NCBI GenBank assembly: GCA_029961685.1 | Contig: JARWKL010000006.1 | Span: 1,240,001 to 1,304,000 of the forward strand | Direction of reading: 5' to 3' | Length of the DNA stretch: 64,000 nucleotides | Source of the DNA: Aristolochia californica | Taxonomy: Eukaryota > Streptophyta > Magnoliopsida > Piperales > Aristolochiaceae | In this document: piece by piece, positions 44,610 to 55,324 of the stretch | How positions within the stretch are numbered: the stretch's first letter is position 1 | Layout: each line of letters opens with the position of its first letter | The notes under the pieces: model-generated | The model's database searches: none | What the model saw: the letters and a program-made list of their open reading frames with translations, nothing else | What the model was told of the DNA's origin: nothing | Made by a program: the position numbers and the translations under genes

Positions 44610-45347
44610 ATGGAGCTGAAGGGACCAAGATGGAAGGGCAAAGATTCAGCATCCATTGCCTCCTCTAATCCCATGTCAGGAATAATTACTAGGCTACAAT
44701 CTTCTCTATTGCAATCAAAATCACCTGCTTATCTCTGTGGTCTTGATGTGCTTCTTGAAGCTGGACCAGAAGAAACAGATTTACTAAAACGCTCTTGCTT
44801 TGGTCAATCAATTGGCACAGCTGAGAAAGATAAACAGTTGTTCCAGTTGGACTTTGAAGAAGCTTTTTACTTGTGTCATGCCTTGAGATGCCTAGAAATA
44901 TTTGGAGAAGATAAACGACCTATGGATGTGAAAGAAATCTGGGAATTAATGAAATCCAAGAAGAAGATGTTTCCTGGTTTCTATAAGGCCTATTATCATT
45001 TGCGAAGGAAGAATTGGGTGGTTCGTGCTGGAGCTCTTTATGGAAGTGATTTTGTGCTTTATCATCATCATCCAGCTCTTGTTCATTCTGGGTATGCTGC
45101 AATAGTTTTGACAGAGGGAAATGCAGATGAGAATGCGAGGCTGAGTGTATGGTCTAACTGGGAAGCTTTTGTTCGAGTTTCTGGAACCGTTGCCAAGACA
45201 TTGTTGGTTATTACCATTAATGACAATGCTAGTGATGCTGCCTTCCCTTTATGTCTGGAAAGTTACACAGTTGAGGAACGTGCAATCACAAGATGGAACC
45301 CTGACAAGCACCGTGAAGATCAATCGGTTGCAAAAAATGGTATTTAG
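44610..45347 (+). CDS. SEN2: tRNA-splicing endonuclease subunit SEN2
   Basis: Catalytic subunit of the tRNA intron endonuclease, cutting at the 5' splice site of pre-tRNA introns in a four-subunit complex. Uninterrupted coding exon of 245 residues, close to the Arabidopsis SEN1/SEN2 proteins (about 240). Family landmarks: PRWKGK at the N-terminus, SCFGQSIG, LDFEEAFYLCHALRCLEI, YHLRRKNWVVRAGALYG, then the catalytic core. The triad fits Y151, H159 and K196 (VLYHHHPALVHSGYA and SGTVAKTLLV); the Tyr-His spacing of 8 equals the human enzyme as I remember it. The C-terminus ESYTVEERAITRWNP is also conserved. TGA lies immediately before the ATG, so the start is secure unless splicing adds an upstream exon. 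Confidence 0.95.
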   Translation: MELKGPRWKGKDSASIASSNPMSGIITRLQSSLLQSKSPAYLCGLDVLLEAGPEETDLLKRSCFGQSIGTAEKDKQLFQLDFEEAFYLCHALRCLEIFGEDKRPMDVKEIWELMKSKKKMFPGFYKAYYHLRRKNWVVRAGALYGSDFVLYHHHPALVHSGYAAIVLTEGNADENARLSVWSNWEAFVRVSGTVAKTLLVITINDNASDAAFPLCLESYTVEERAITRWNPDKHREDQSVAKNGI

Positions 45348-45734
45348 CATAATTCTGTTCTCAAACTAATAGAAGAATATATGTTGGACATGTATCCACC
45401 CTTTTAATCTCTCGTTGTTAAAGCAATGATCAAATAATGTCTTTCTGTCTTTGAACTAAGATCATTTCAGCTGCTGAAAATCTCTTCTTTCATGTAATTA
45501 ACTAATACATTTTGTACTACAATCACTTGAAAACTCCAGGCTCATTTTTTGGGTCTCACCCCGTGGGTTGGGGATAGGGTGGGGAAAAACAACACATCAG
45601 TTTGGCTTCTCTAAAACACGACCTGTAGGGACGGAGATATAAAGCCGTATAGGAACAGTTTGGGATGCGCTGGGTTTAGGAGATCGAGTTGGAATCGGTC
45701 AAGTTTACAGGGACTAGCGGAAATGGGTCGGGTT

Positions 45735-45812
45735 AAAATCGGGTTTACAGAATGGGAAGGGATGGGTCTATAAAATCGGGTTTACAGAATGGGATGGGAT
45801 GGGTTTACAAGT
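45735..45812. repeat. 37-bp tandem repeat, two copies
   Basis: AAAATCGGGTTTACAGAATG and the rest of the unit recur after 37 bp with few changes. It sits in GGGT/GGGATGG-rich DNA resembling, in the opposite sense, the CCCCAT/AACCC-rich DNA at about 40680-41090 in fibrillin intron 1. Confidence 0.8.
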
Positions 45813-45835
45813 ACGGGTGGCACCAAGCCGAGCGT

Positions 45836-46083
45836 GATTTAGATATTTCAAGCCGAATTTTGTCTTGACCCTAAAATTGTTATGAGTTATAACCCAAAAA
45901 TCTTGATTTAGATATTTCGAGCCGAACCTTGTCTCGAGCCTAAAATTGTTATCGATTTCGAACCGAAAAATTTTGAACCTTGTCTCGAGCCTAAAATTGT
46001 TATCGATTTCGAACCGAAAAATTTTGAGCCGAACCTCGTCTCGGGCCTAAAATTGTTATTGAGTTCGAACCCAAAAATTTTAA
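45836..46083. repeat. Minisatellite with CCTAAAATTGTTAT core
   Basis: Four copies of a unit containing CTCGAGCCTAAAATTGTTAT, a TCGAACC-type word and AAAAATTTT occur at spacings of 69, 51 and 56 bp, the middle ones nearly identical. Period differences are due to a deleted GATTTAGATATTTC-type segment. Confidence 0.85.
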
Positions 46084-47300
46084 CCAAGTTTGAGCTTTAA
46101 TATACATTTAAATTTTTTCAAAAAATATATATAAAATAAATTGTATATAAAATTATGTATACATTTTACATAAAATTGGGTATAATTTATATATATAATA
46201 CATGTATAAGATTAGGCATGACCTCTACTTAAAATTGAGCATAATTTATGTATATAATACCTATATAAAATTTGGTATGATCTCTACTTAAAATTGGGCA
46301 TAATCTATATACATAATACCTGCATAAACACTTCATAAACATTTTATAAAATTGTCTATTCATTCCATAAACACTCCATGAAATTGTTTATACACTCCAT
46401 AAAATAGTCTAAACACTCTATACACTGCATAACATTATGAATAAACTCCATACAATAATCAAACACAACAAAAATAAATAAAATATCAATATCAATTTAC
46501 AATTACCCAAGTAAAAACTATAAATCCTTTAAATAAAATTTTATTACTATTAGTGATTTATTAGAAAATTACAAGAAATATTTTAAATTTTTCTTAGGAA
46601 AGCTAAATGTACCTCTTATTGCCTCTAGAGAAATAAATAAAAATTAATAATCAATATAATATATTATTATATTTATCGATACATTTTTAATCAAATAAAA
46701 TGTCAAACACAAAATTGTAATGAAAATTGCTTCATGCTAAAAGTATTACAACATCAACTGTTAAATACTTATTCAAAAAACATTTTTACAGTTTTCTACC
46801 CGATCTTGGCAAGAAAATCTTATTTAGAAAATTATATGATTTTTTAATAAGAATTTTCAATTAGAAAAATATTTACAAAAAATATGAGATACTAATAGTT
46901 CATTGAAACTTATTTCTATAAAATGTATTTTTAATTTGTTCAAGAGCTATGAGGAAGGAGAATTTAAGGAATTTACTTTATGATCTCGCACGTGCGAAAT
47001 CATCTTCGCGCGGGGGAGGGGGAAGATTATTTCTCCCTTGAACTTGGTTCTGGTTTTCCACTGAGATAACGCGGAGGGAAGGGGGTTACGGTGCCGGGGA
47101 GAACTTGTCGTCGGGGATGACAGCTGCGATGGCAACGGAAGTAGTAGTGACGGAAACAAAGGCAACGACGAGGAGAGGAAGAAATAGAATGGATGGCCAC
47201 AGAGGCAGTTGGCGAGCAGCTGTCGACGACGATAGATGTGGCGACTACAACCAACGGGAGGAGTTCGGCGGTGACGAGGGAAGGAAACCACCCCCCCCCC

Positions 47301-47488
47301 CCTCGCTCATGCTCCTACTCCCGATCCCAATCTCAATCCCAACTCACCTCGAGCTGGTTCGCGAGCCAAAGAACCGAACCTAACTTCAATCGAGCCCCCC
47401 CCTCGCTCCTGCTCCCGATCCCAATCCCAATCCCGACTCACCTCCAGCTGGTTCGCGAGCCAAAGAACCAAACCTAACTTCAATCGAG
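47301..47488. repeat. Tandem duplication of a 88-94-bp CT-rich unit
   Basis: The segment from CCTCGCTC through GAGCTGGTTCGCGAGCC to CTTCAATCGAG occurs twice (47301-47394 and 47401-47488), differing by a 6-bp gap and a few substitutions. Confidence 0.9.
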
Positions 47489-48559
47489 TTCAGTTCATTA
47501 ATTTAAACAACCAATTTCGGAGCTCGAACTCGAGAGATAATGAATCGAATCGAGCCGGCACTGAGCCAAACTTGAGCCACTCGTGAGCCGGCTCGGTTCG
47601 AAGCCACCCCAAGGTTGGTGATAGAATCGATAGAATCGAGGTCAGGTTCAACATTTCAGATTTTTTTGGGCTTGTTTTGGGGTCGGATTTGGACCCGTGT
47701 TTAGGTTTCAGGAAACCCGACCCGTATCTAACCCTGGCCTACACGGGGTCCCACCCGTAGTGACCTGCGGAAGGTAGCCCCACAGCGATCAGTTGAAAAT
47801 TTGACGAAGTCTCCGGTACTATCCAACGCCATGGCGGTCCTCCCCCGCCAATCCTATCAAGGAAGACGTACGTGATTTCCACTCCCTCCGCCTCTCCCGC
47901 CGCTCATCCCATCTTGCCTAATATTCTATTTCATTTTTCATAATCTCTATTGGAATAATGCGAGAGCGTTACAGCTTCGGTCCCGTCTGCTGACATAAGT
48001 TCGTCGTTGACAACAGGAAAAGGCAAAGAACCAAAAGAAAACGACTCCGTGCCTACGCGGCTTCCCCTGGTTCTCCAGCCAGAGCCTCATTCTTCGTCTT
48101 CTTCCGATCGAACTGCGGGTCAGATCCGACAAAGCTGGGTCTCCAGATCCGCAATACGGTGCGAGAAACATCGGGATCTGAACCAGAAGTCGGAGAGAGA
48201 GACGAAGGCAGAGAATTAAGGCAGCGCAGCGCTCGACTGGGACAAATCAAGTCTGATTGGATTTTGGATCGGTTTAGATACGAAAAGAGACACTGATCGA
48301 TCGGCTGATTGATTACGTTGACGAAGCAGAAGAATATTGGTCTGTCTGACGCGCGGTTGTCGTTTGTTCTTAATGAAGAAGAAAGCATGATTTAGATCGC
48401 GAGGGAGAAGAAGGAAGCCGGATATTTGCTCATTCTTGACCGTGAGAAGATCGTGTATGGTCTTAGCTCGAGTTTCTTTTTCGTGTTAGCGCTGCGACGA
48501 CCGATCTGAGGAGGCTGGAGGATCGGTTGAGGTATCGGGTTTCTGTCCGAGAAGGGAAA

Positions 48560-49060
48560 ATGAACGGTAAAGGTAAAGATGAACCGGTAAAACTGGACGA
48601 CGACCAGATCGTAGAATTACGGGATATTTTTCGGTCGTTCGACCGGAACAACGACGGAAGCCTCACGCAGCTGGAGCTAGGGTCCCTCCTAAGGTCCCTC
48701 GGACTCAAACCGAGTCCGACGCAACTCGACGTCTTGATACAGAAGGCAGACACCAACAGCAACGGCCTGATCGAGTTTTCGGAGTTCGTCGGCCTAGTGG
48801 CCCCCGATCTCCTCCCCGCCAAATCTCCGTACACGGAAGAGCAGCTCCGACAGCTTTTCCGGCTGTTTGACCGTGACGGAAACGGGTACATCACAGCCGC
48901 GGAGTTGGCGCATTCCATGGCTAAACTTGGCCATGCCTTGACAGTGGAGGAACTCACGGGGATGATCAAAGAGGCCGATACAGACGGTGACGGTCGGATC
49001 AGTTTCTCGGAATTCGCGCAAGCAATCACCTCGGCCGCTTTCGACAATTCTTGGTCCTGA
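48560..49060 (+). CDS. CML18: Calmodulin-like protein with four EF-hands, CML18-like
   Basis: Calcium sensor of the calmodulin-like family. A single uninterrupted exon of 166 residues; Arabidopsis CML18 has 165. Four complete 12-residue EF-hand loops: D28-E39 ([12 protein letters not shown]), D64-E75 ([12 protein letters not shown]), D104-E115 ([12 protein letters not shown]) and D140-E151 ([12 protein letters not shown]), all with acidic positions 1 and 12 and Gly at 6, so all four should bind calcium. The linker and C-terminus ([26 protein letters not shown]) match CML18 closely and differ from calmodulin. No N-terminal Gly-2 or C-terminal lipid motif is seen. ATG at 48560 is chosen because it gives the family length; upstream in-frame sequence lacks an ATG. 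The coding region is distinctly G+C-rich compared with its surroundings. Confidence 0.95.
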   Translation: MNGKGKDEPVKLDDDQIVELRDIFRSFDRNNDGSLTQLELGSLLRSLGLKPSPTQLDVLIQKADTNSNGLIEFSEFVGLVAPDLLPAKSPYTEEQLRQLFRLFDRDGNGYITAAELAHSMAKLGHALTVEELTGMIKEADTDGDGRISFSEFAQAITSAAFDNSWS

Positions 49061-50267
49061 ATTGCTCTAGTTTTCCGGTGCGCTCTTAGCTCTTTAGCTC
49101 TTCTCAAACTTTTTTCGTTTTGGTTTCTTCGGTTTTGTGGGCGTTGAGATTTTATTGAATGGGTAAAAATCTCGGCCAAGCATAATCATGACTGCACCTT
49201 GTGCCGGAGTTGTTGTCGTGTGTCGTTCGATTTTCGTTTCTGTAAATACTTGTAGAGAAGAAACTTTCCCTTTGAAGACAGAAACAAGAGAAGAAACTTT
49301 CGCCTAGCTTCTTGACCTTCCTTTCACTCTTACGAATTTGGCTTGAAACAGGTAGCAGAACTGAGAAAGCAAACGTTGCATTTTTCTGTAATTTTGAAAC
49401 AATTCCAAAACCTGAACCCTTGGACAATTCATCGTTTTTCCTGCGTTATACCTGCATTTGGACATGAAAAAAAAAATGGAAAAAAAATTAATAACTTGCT
49501 CTGAGATGATCAACAATTTCTGAAAGGATAGTTACAGTTGAACTGAACGAAAGGAAGTAATAATGCTTGAGCAAGCAAGAGCTGAGATTGAGAGCAGAAG
49601 AATGGAATTCTGTTCTTAATAAGATCCAATAGAAGTAGGATGATGATGAAAACGAAGAATTTACACTTGAAATTATTTCTACGAAAATTATTGCAAATTC
49701 AACTAGAAAAGGCTGAGTATGGGATTTGCATGATCAGTCCTGCTCAAAGAAGACATTTTCTCGACTCAAACCATAAGATGGTTAATGCTGATATTATTGT
49801 GAAACATGTAGGATAAACCAAAATAAGTTAATAATCAATCAAAAAATTTAGATTTTGGGATGCATAAATCGACAATATAGATATCCATAATCGATAATTT
49901 GATATAGATGTACAAAATCGATAATTTTTAAGATAACCATTAATCATAATCAAATGGCTGAGATAACCATTAATCATAATCAAACGGCTAAAATAACCGT
50001 TTCACACCAAATGACTTTTTGTATTGGATCAGCCCTTGGATAAATAGTCTCTAATTTTCCATATAAATAAGCTTTATTCACCTTCTTATGTAATTTTTCA
50101 TATAAATAAGCTTTATTCACCTTCTTATGTAATTTTTCATAAAAAGGTATCTCTAACAAAATCGTTACACAGTTCTGCCCATCTCATTGTAACCATTCAA
50201 CAACCTCCCACAGCATCAAGATTTACAAATTGAGAGCAACAAAACATAAAGTGGAAAGATGTAACCA
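49061..50267. other. CML 3' UTR and intergenic DNA with short tandem repeats
   Basis: No gene recognised. It ends in two short tandem repeats and a TATAAATAAGC-containing stretch that could be an LTR fragment. The 3' UTRs of the converging CML and 195-residue-protein genes should occupy both margins. Confidence 0.45.
49931..50135. repeat. Two short tandem repeats (30 bp x2, 39 bp x2)
   Basis: AGATAACCATTAATCATAAT and the rest of a 30-bp unit occurs at 49931 and 49961 (one change in the body). A 39-bp unit starting AATTTTCCATATAAATAAGC occurs at 50053 and 50092 and starts a third time at 50131. Confidence 0.9.
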
Positions 50268-52584
50268 TCAGTTCATCATCCACTGCATTATGTCCTTCCG
50301 GTAAACACCGTCAAAACGACCCCTCGTGAAGTACAAGTTTGGGGATGCAGATACAGACCACATTTGTCTGGATTGGATGTCCAAACCTGCCGGTCTTCTT
50401 GGCCTCAGCATCATCCCTAAAGTGGGAAAAGATTTTGGACGAACATATTTTGATGGAGAAAAGAAGTGCCCATCAGCCTGCTTCTCCAAGAGTTTGGAGA
50501 CCATGCGAGTCCCCTTTTTATGAAAGTTTGCAACATACTTTGCCTTCTCATTGCCATTGGCAGGTGGCCTCTTCCCAGGATTCCCACCACTTATGTTCGC
50601 AGATGGTTTCATGCGATCTAGCCACCGAAGAATCCAGTTTCCAAGATTCCGACCAACTTCAAGGTCTCTTTCTTGTACACTGCGGTGGACTTTCAATGCA
50701 ACATCAAAGGCACTACGAACACGTCTGCAAGAGTTCAAATATTATAGTTTACCCATCCAAAATAAATCTGTTTTAGAAAAGCAAATAACTAAGATGGATC
50801 AATTGCAGAGTAAAGAAACAAGCACCGAGTAGAATTAGGTGAATGGTTGGCACATAAGGACAATATTAAATTATAGTGAATATATCTACCAGAGGGAAAA
50901 CAGTTAGAATCAGACGACATGCAACATAAACACTAACCTCAAGTTCCACCTTGGGAAATTTACTCAAAAGGTTCCACTAATTGGTGGTACCTATCTAAGC
51001 TCGGTGACCAATACAGTAAACATCATAACTCTTTCGTGGTTGCACTGCGTGGGCTTCACCTAGATGGATAATTCTCCTCTATTCTTGGCTAATTTTTCCC
51101 ACTTTCATGCCATAATATTTTTCTGCCTCCTATATTTCACTTTCAGTCCCTTGACATCCTCAATATCATTCAAATTGAACACTACTGCTCTTCACAGAAC
51201 AAGCTAAAAGCTCAACTACTTGCAGAGAAAGTATTTAAACCAAACTAAGCAGTTCCTCATATCAAGGCAATATGCATCAGGAGATAAACAAATAGACTTA
51301 CAAATTTAGGAAGCTGATACCAGCCATTCTAAAAAGATAAACCTTGAAACCCAACATAAATGTATTAAATAGGAAAACACACTAAAAAAATGCCATATAC
51401 AATTCAAGCCCAAAAATACTAAATTCTTCTGCTACATTGGAGTACCCTAACCAAGGGAATCAGGTATGGATTTAGTCTATGTAATCAAATATATTTAGTA
51501 GCAGCGAGACTTGTGTTTCCAAGTGCAAATGCTTGCCAAAACCTTAGGATAACCACCTTGATACTCGGATGATGAATCTCTTATTACTGAAGGTGCTGAA
51601 AGCTATATTTACTAACGCCAGTTTTTTTAATCATTGAAGAATTTAAAGTGAGCATTCTCTATGTGTCTAAAATTGCTTCAGTCCAGGTAATACAGAGACA
51701 CATGTCCTCGTATAGGAGACAGAAATCGCCTGTTCCAACTTTAAATGGACTTCTATGTTAAACCATTGTCAACTACTGCATGGAGTCACAATTGCTTCTC
51801 TAGTTACATGATATACATGAACACCTGAAAACTCAAGGCCAATCCATCAAAAGCCAGCAACTAACACCCAACACCCCAGCCTCCCCCTCCCCCCCTCTTC
51901 TCCACCGAAACTCTGGGATACTGACTTGAGCTGCACAAAATGCCTCCATATGCTCAAATAAAAACTAAACAAAAGCTGACACGAGAAACCAAACGCTAAT
52001 CTGAATGAACCAAAAAGCTGAAAGAGAGGCTAATCAAACACCAACACACTCATTTATAAGAATTACCAGCAAGAAGTCCAAAAAGGGTAAATGTGATCTC
52101 CACAACCAATACGCATTAGCTCTAGCGATGCCACTGAAATAACGGTTTCAGTCCTTGTCATGCGTTTAAGATTGCATATCGACCATCAAGGCCCAGACAA
52201 CTACCGCATATATTAAAGAAATAAATTCACAGATTTCAGCATTGAAAATACGATTCCCCTTTCACAAGATCAATTTCATGAACACACCATGATCAACCAC
52301 ATATCCTTCCGTTTCATTCTTCATACGCTAGCAGTTAAATACAGAAACCGTAACGAAAACATAGATGTTTCTGCCCTTTCGTTCGAGCAAAAAGATGAAT
52401 CTAGAGCACGCTAATGAAAAACAAACAAAAAAATGAAAGAGAGCAAGTGTTACCTGCGAACGAATTGACGAGCCCTTGGGTATTTGGGACTGATGACACG
52501 GCGCTGGATTTTGAGAGCGAGTCTGTACGTCCGCTTCAAACCTAAAAAATAAGCAGTCCCAAGAGTAATCTCCCAAAGTACCAT
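50268..52584 (-). CDS. Conserved plant protein of unknown function, 195 residues
   Basis: Two coding exons, 52584-52454 and 50724-50268, joined in phase across a 1.7-kb intron with GT/AG sites. The product starts MVLWEITLGTAYFLGLKRTY, whose first 16 residues are hydrophobic enough for a signal anchor, and is then strongly basic: IQRRVISPKYPRARQFVRR, SAFDVALKVHRSVQERDLEV, GNWILRWLDRMKPSA. The C-terminus ends YRKDIMQWMMN. I recall closely similar uncharacterised proteins in other land plants but no assigned domain or role. The ATG at 52584 was chosen because the frame then runs directly through LGLKRTYRLALKIQ without an upstream intron. The region from 52585 to 52740 would be leader. Confidence 0.75.
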
Positions 52585-53274
52585 CTCCCCCTTCTTCTGG
52601 TAACCAATCTACTCTCACTTCCGTCACCGTCGCCGCGATATCGTCGCCGCATCCAACCCTTGTCTCCTCTAGCTCAACCTCCAGAGTTACCAATTCACGA
52701 TCCCTTTTGGCTTTAACGACGCCTGAAGGCAAGCACCGAGGTTCATGGCGGATTTATAGTGGGCCCATTGGGGTCCCGGATTTTGTGGGTCCGGTTACAT
52801 CGGATGCAGTTACGTTCCTTTTGTGGAACCGTCTGGAGACTATGGACGCTTAAGCCGCCGGTTCGCCAGGATGAGAGAAAATGCGGACTTGCGGGTCGGT
52901 GCATCAGTCCACGCGTGCCTCGCCCTAAAGTTTGACCAACGGTGGAGTGAGGACCAAGAAATCTTGGGGTTGCCGGACCGGATCTTAAAGAGTAAAATTT
53001 TATGGATTAAATGCGTAAGAATTAGGATTATATCAATTAAAATTGCATAGCACTCAGGGGTAAAAACTTATAATTTATATTAGAGTGGGATTTTTAAATA
53101 ATTTAAAACTTTAAATATCTATGGATTAGTGGCCCCTATGAATTCACCAGATATCTCGAGAAGAGTGATTTGGAAGGGTTGGGTTGAGGGCGGGTTTTTA
53201 AAAGAATTTAATTCCTCCACAAAACCAATTTGAATATCGTCCTCATAAAAACTTGTAATGGTCTAATATCGTCC
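52585..53274. other. Leader and promoter of the 195-residue-protein gene; nothing else seen
   Basis: G+C-rich near 52600-53000, then AT-rich. No further gene, and no ATG-started upstream frame of note. Confidence 0.4.
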
Positions 53275-53623
53275 TTGTTAAATTGGATCGAAGGATCTAT
53301 CCCAAAATGACTAGCCATTTAGAAAACTTTTTTTCCCAGCTAATAAATACAAGATTTTTATACTCACTAATGTATGTGGAACTATCATTTTAACACTCCT
53401 CCTCACCTGTAGGCACGTGGATAATTTAGGTAGAGGCTCCTCACGTAGAAGCACATGAATAATTTTGGGTGGATGCCCACATATGAGAACATTGCTTTGA
53501 TACCATGTTAAATTGGATTGAAGGATCTATCCCAAATGACTAGTCACTTAGGGAACCTTTTTTCCAGCTAATAAATACAAAATCTTTATACTCACTAATG
53601 TATGTGAGACTATCATTTTAAGA
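53275..53623 (-). mobile_element. Miniature LTR element (TRIM-like) with about 120-bp LTRs
   Basis: Two direct repeats of 121 and 118 bp (53275-53395 and 53506-53623) begin TGTTAAAATGATAGT (TC in the second) and end CAATTTAACA on the minus strand, so TGTTAAA...TTTAACA termini are inverted. The tRNA-Met primer-binding site TGGTATCAAAGC lies directly after the 5' LTR at 53505-53494, and a purine tract AGGTGAGGAGGAG precedes the 3' LTR. The interior is only 110 bp and non-coding. Similarity continues past the 5' LTR into about 50 bp of interior-like DNA, so this may be part of a longer or tandem element connected to the copia remnants beside it. Confidence 0.75.
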
Positions 53624-53779
53624 CTCCCCCTCACGTGTAGGCACGTGGATAATTTTGGTTGAAGCCCTTTATGTGGTGGCATATGTATCAAATTTGGATG
53701 GTTTGTGGGCATGAGAAGAGGCAAAATATAAACATCCAAAAACTCGTAAATGAGAGTAAATGGGGATAATATGAAATAA

Positions 53780-54640
53780 TTGTTCATAAGGTGTTTTACC
53801 TTACAAGACTGGGATAGGTGTCCAATTTATGAGATAAGCAGTTGTTAAAATGACATCCCCCCAAAATCGTTTGGGAAGATGGGCACAAAAAAGTAAGGTT
53901 TGGGCCATATTTAGAAGGTGTCGATGTTTGCGTTCAGCTACCCCGTTTTGTTGCGGGGTGTGAACACAACTGGTTTGGTGGATAATGCTTTTGGACAAGT
54001 AGTAAGTGGCAAGAGTGAATTCAGGGTCATTATTACTACGCACAACTTTCACCTTGGGAGCAAATTGGATTTCTACTATACTAATAAAATTAGTTAGGTG
54101 AGTTTGAGTTTCAGATTTGTGACGTATCAAATAAATCCATGTCCATCAAGTAAAGTCATCAACTATAGTAAGGAAATATCGGGTCCCAGAAATCAATGCA
54201 ATATGGTAACCCCCCCAGATATCAACATGTAATTTTTCAAAAGATGAATTGCTAGAAATTGTACTAAAATGAAATGACAATCTAGTTTGTTTAGCCAAGG
54301 GGCAAACCAGACAATTGTTTGAACTACAAGAATTTTGATTAAAAAACGAAAATGAGACAGATACTTGATGTGATGGATACCCGAGACGTTGATGCCAAAT
54401 ACCATATGAAGAATGTACGGAATAACATGATGATGGTTTTGGACGATCAAGGTAGTAGAGACCCTGCTTACCCCCTGTTGATTCCTAAGGCCAATATTTA
54501 TACCCAAGAGAACTAATGGGACTGAGATAAGAGAGTAACTACTTTTAGGAGAGAGGAGAGAAGAAACCAAAGGAAATAAAGAAGAGGAAAAGAAAGAAAA
54601 GTGTACGAACGAATTTGAGCCAAGAGGAAGAAACTTGAAT
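53780..54640 (-). mobile_element. Decayed Ty1/copia polyprotein fragment
   Basis: Minus-strand frames with stops and shifts between them contain the zinc-finger-like pre-integrase region (NNCLVCPLAKQTRLSFH type) and integrase core. Recognisable are the post-Asp stretch (VKVVRSNNDPEFT where active elements have RSDNG.EF, so a catalytic Asp is replaced by Asn), HTPQQNGVAERKHRHLL with the catalytic Glu, and LPKRFWGDVILTTAYLIN. A stop interrupts the frame near 54130-54150. No reverse transcriptase or RNase H is present before the LTR-like repeats at lower coordinates. Non-functional. Confidence 0.85.
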
Positions 54641-55324
54641 GTTCTATCCCATGCCTTGAGGTTATATTTATAATCATGTGAAGGTGTTACAATGACTATA
54701 ATGCCCTTAAGGCTACATGTTTAAAAAATAAAATAATCTAAGAAAACATACACCAACTTGTATAATTACATCTCTATGTCATCTTTATAAATTTTTTTCT
54801 TATTTACTAGTTATGCCACCCCTACACATCCTAGGTGTTTGTTAACACCCCACCCCCGTGGCTCCATGGTAGCTCATTTAATCTTTTCAACATAATTTGA
54901 TTAAATATAAATTTTAAAAATTAAATCTCACCTTACTTTGAGAGCAATACTTAAAATTTAAGTAGAAATAGAGAGAGGAGAGGAGGCACAGCCTTTGCAT
55001 GTGCTCTGCGTATCAGTTTACTTTTGTATTATCAGAATCTTTGACTCAATTTGTTTAGAACGTTGACTGGCAGAATCAACCGACTCGTAGTCTTGCAGGG
55101 AAAGTGGAATCGAACTGATTATTTCCTAATCCGGTACGACAGTACTTGTCGACGCAGTTCTGATCCTTTGGACCAGGTTTCATCCTCCATTATTAAATCC
55201 TCGCAAACATCCTTCCCTTTCCTTGATTTCCTCTCTTCTCTGAGACTCTGTTTCTTTCCGTTCTGTTTTCGTTCCTTAATCCGACATTTTCTGGTCGAGA
55301 TTTTGTTATCTTGACGGAATTTCG
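54641..55324. other. Spacer and promoter of the next gene
   Basis: Probably copia flank to about 54900, then upstream region of the 183-residue gene. Nothing else recognised. Confidence 0.4.

Larger units (their letters stand above)
45348..48559. other. Repeat-rich intergenic DNA between SEN2 and the CML gene
   Basis: No supported gene. It holds a 37-bp tandem repeat, a 51-69-bp minisatellite, very AT-rich DNA from about 46080 to 46930, and a 90-bp tandem duplication at 47301-47488. From about 47750 it is G+C-richer and should contain the promoter and leader of the CML gene. Open frames around 47.0-47.5 kb come from repeat DNA. Confidence 0.5.

Noticed and set aside
46947..47477. Several overlapping open frames of 75-114 codons on both strands
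   Set aside because: They are low-complexity Pro/Ser/Arg-rich translations of a tandem duplication and CT-rich DNA, with no start context or family similarity.
52585..52732. Open frame continuing upstream of the 195-residue protein (PSGVVKAKRDREL...)
   Set aside because: It starts with TTG, not ATG, is in a different frame from the conserved protein and runs through the leader. The ATG at 52584 explains the gene without it.
55174..55194. A 21-base stretch (TTGGACCAGGTTTCATCC and following) resembling miR166
   Set aside because: It matches miR166 as I remember it at 17 of 21 positions, but no complementary arm able to form a precursor hairpin was seen upstream or downstream, and the mismatches are scattered. 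Probably chance.
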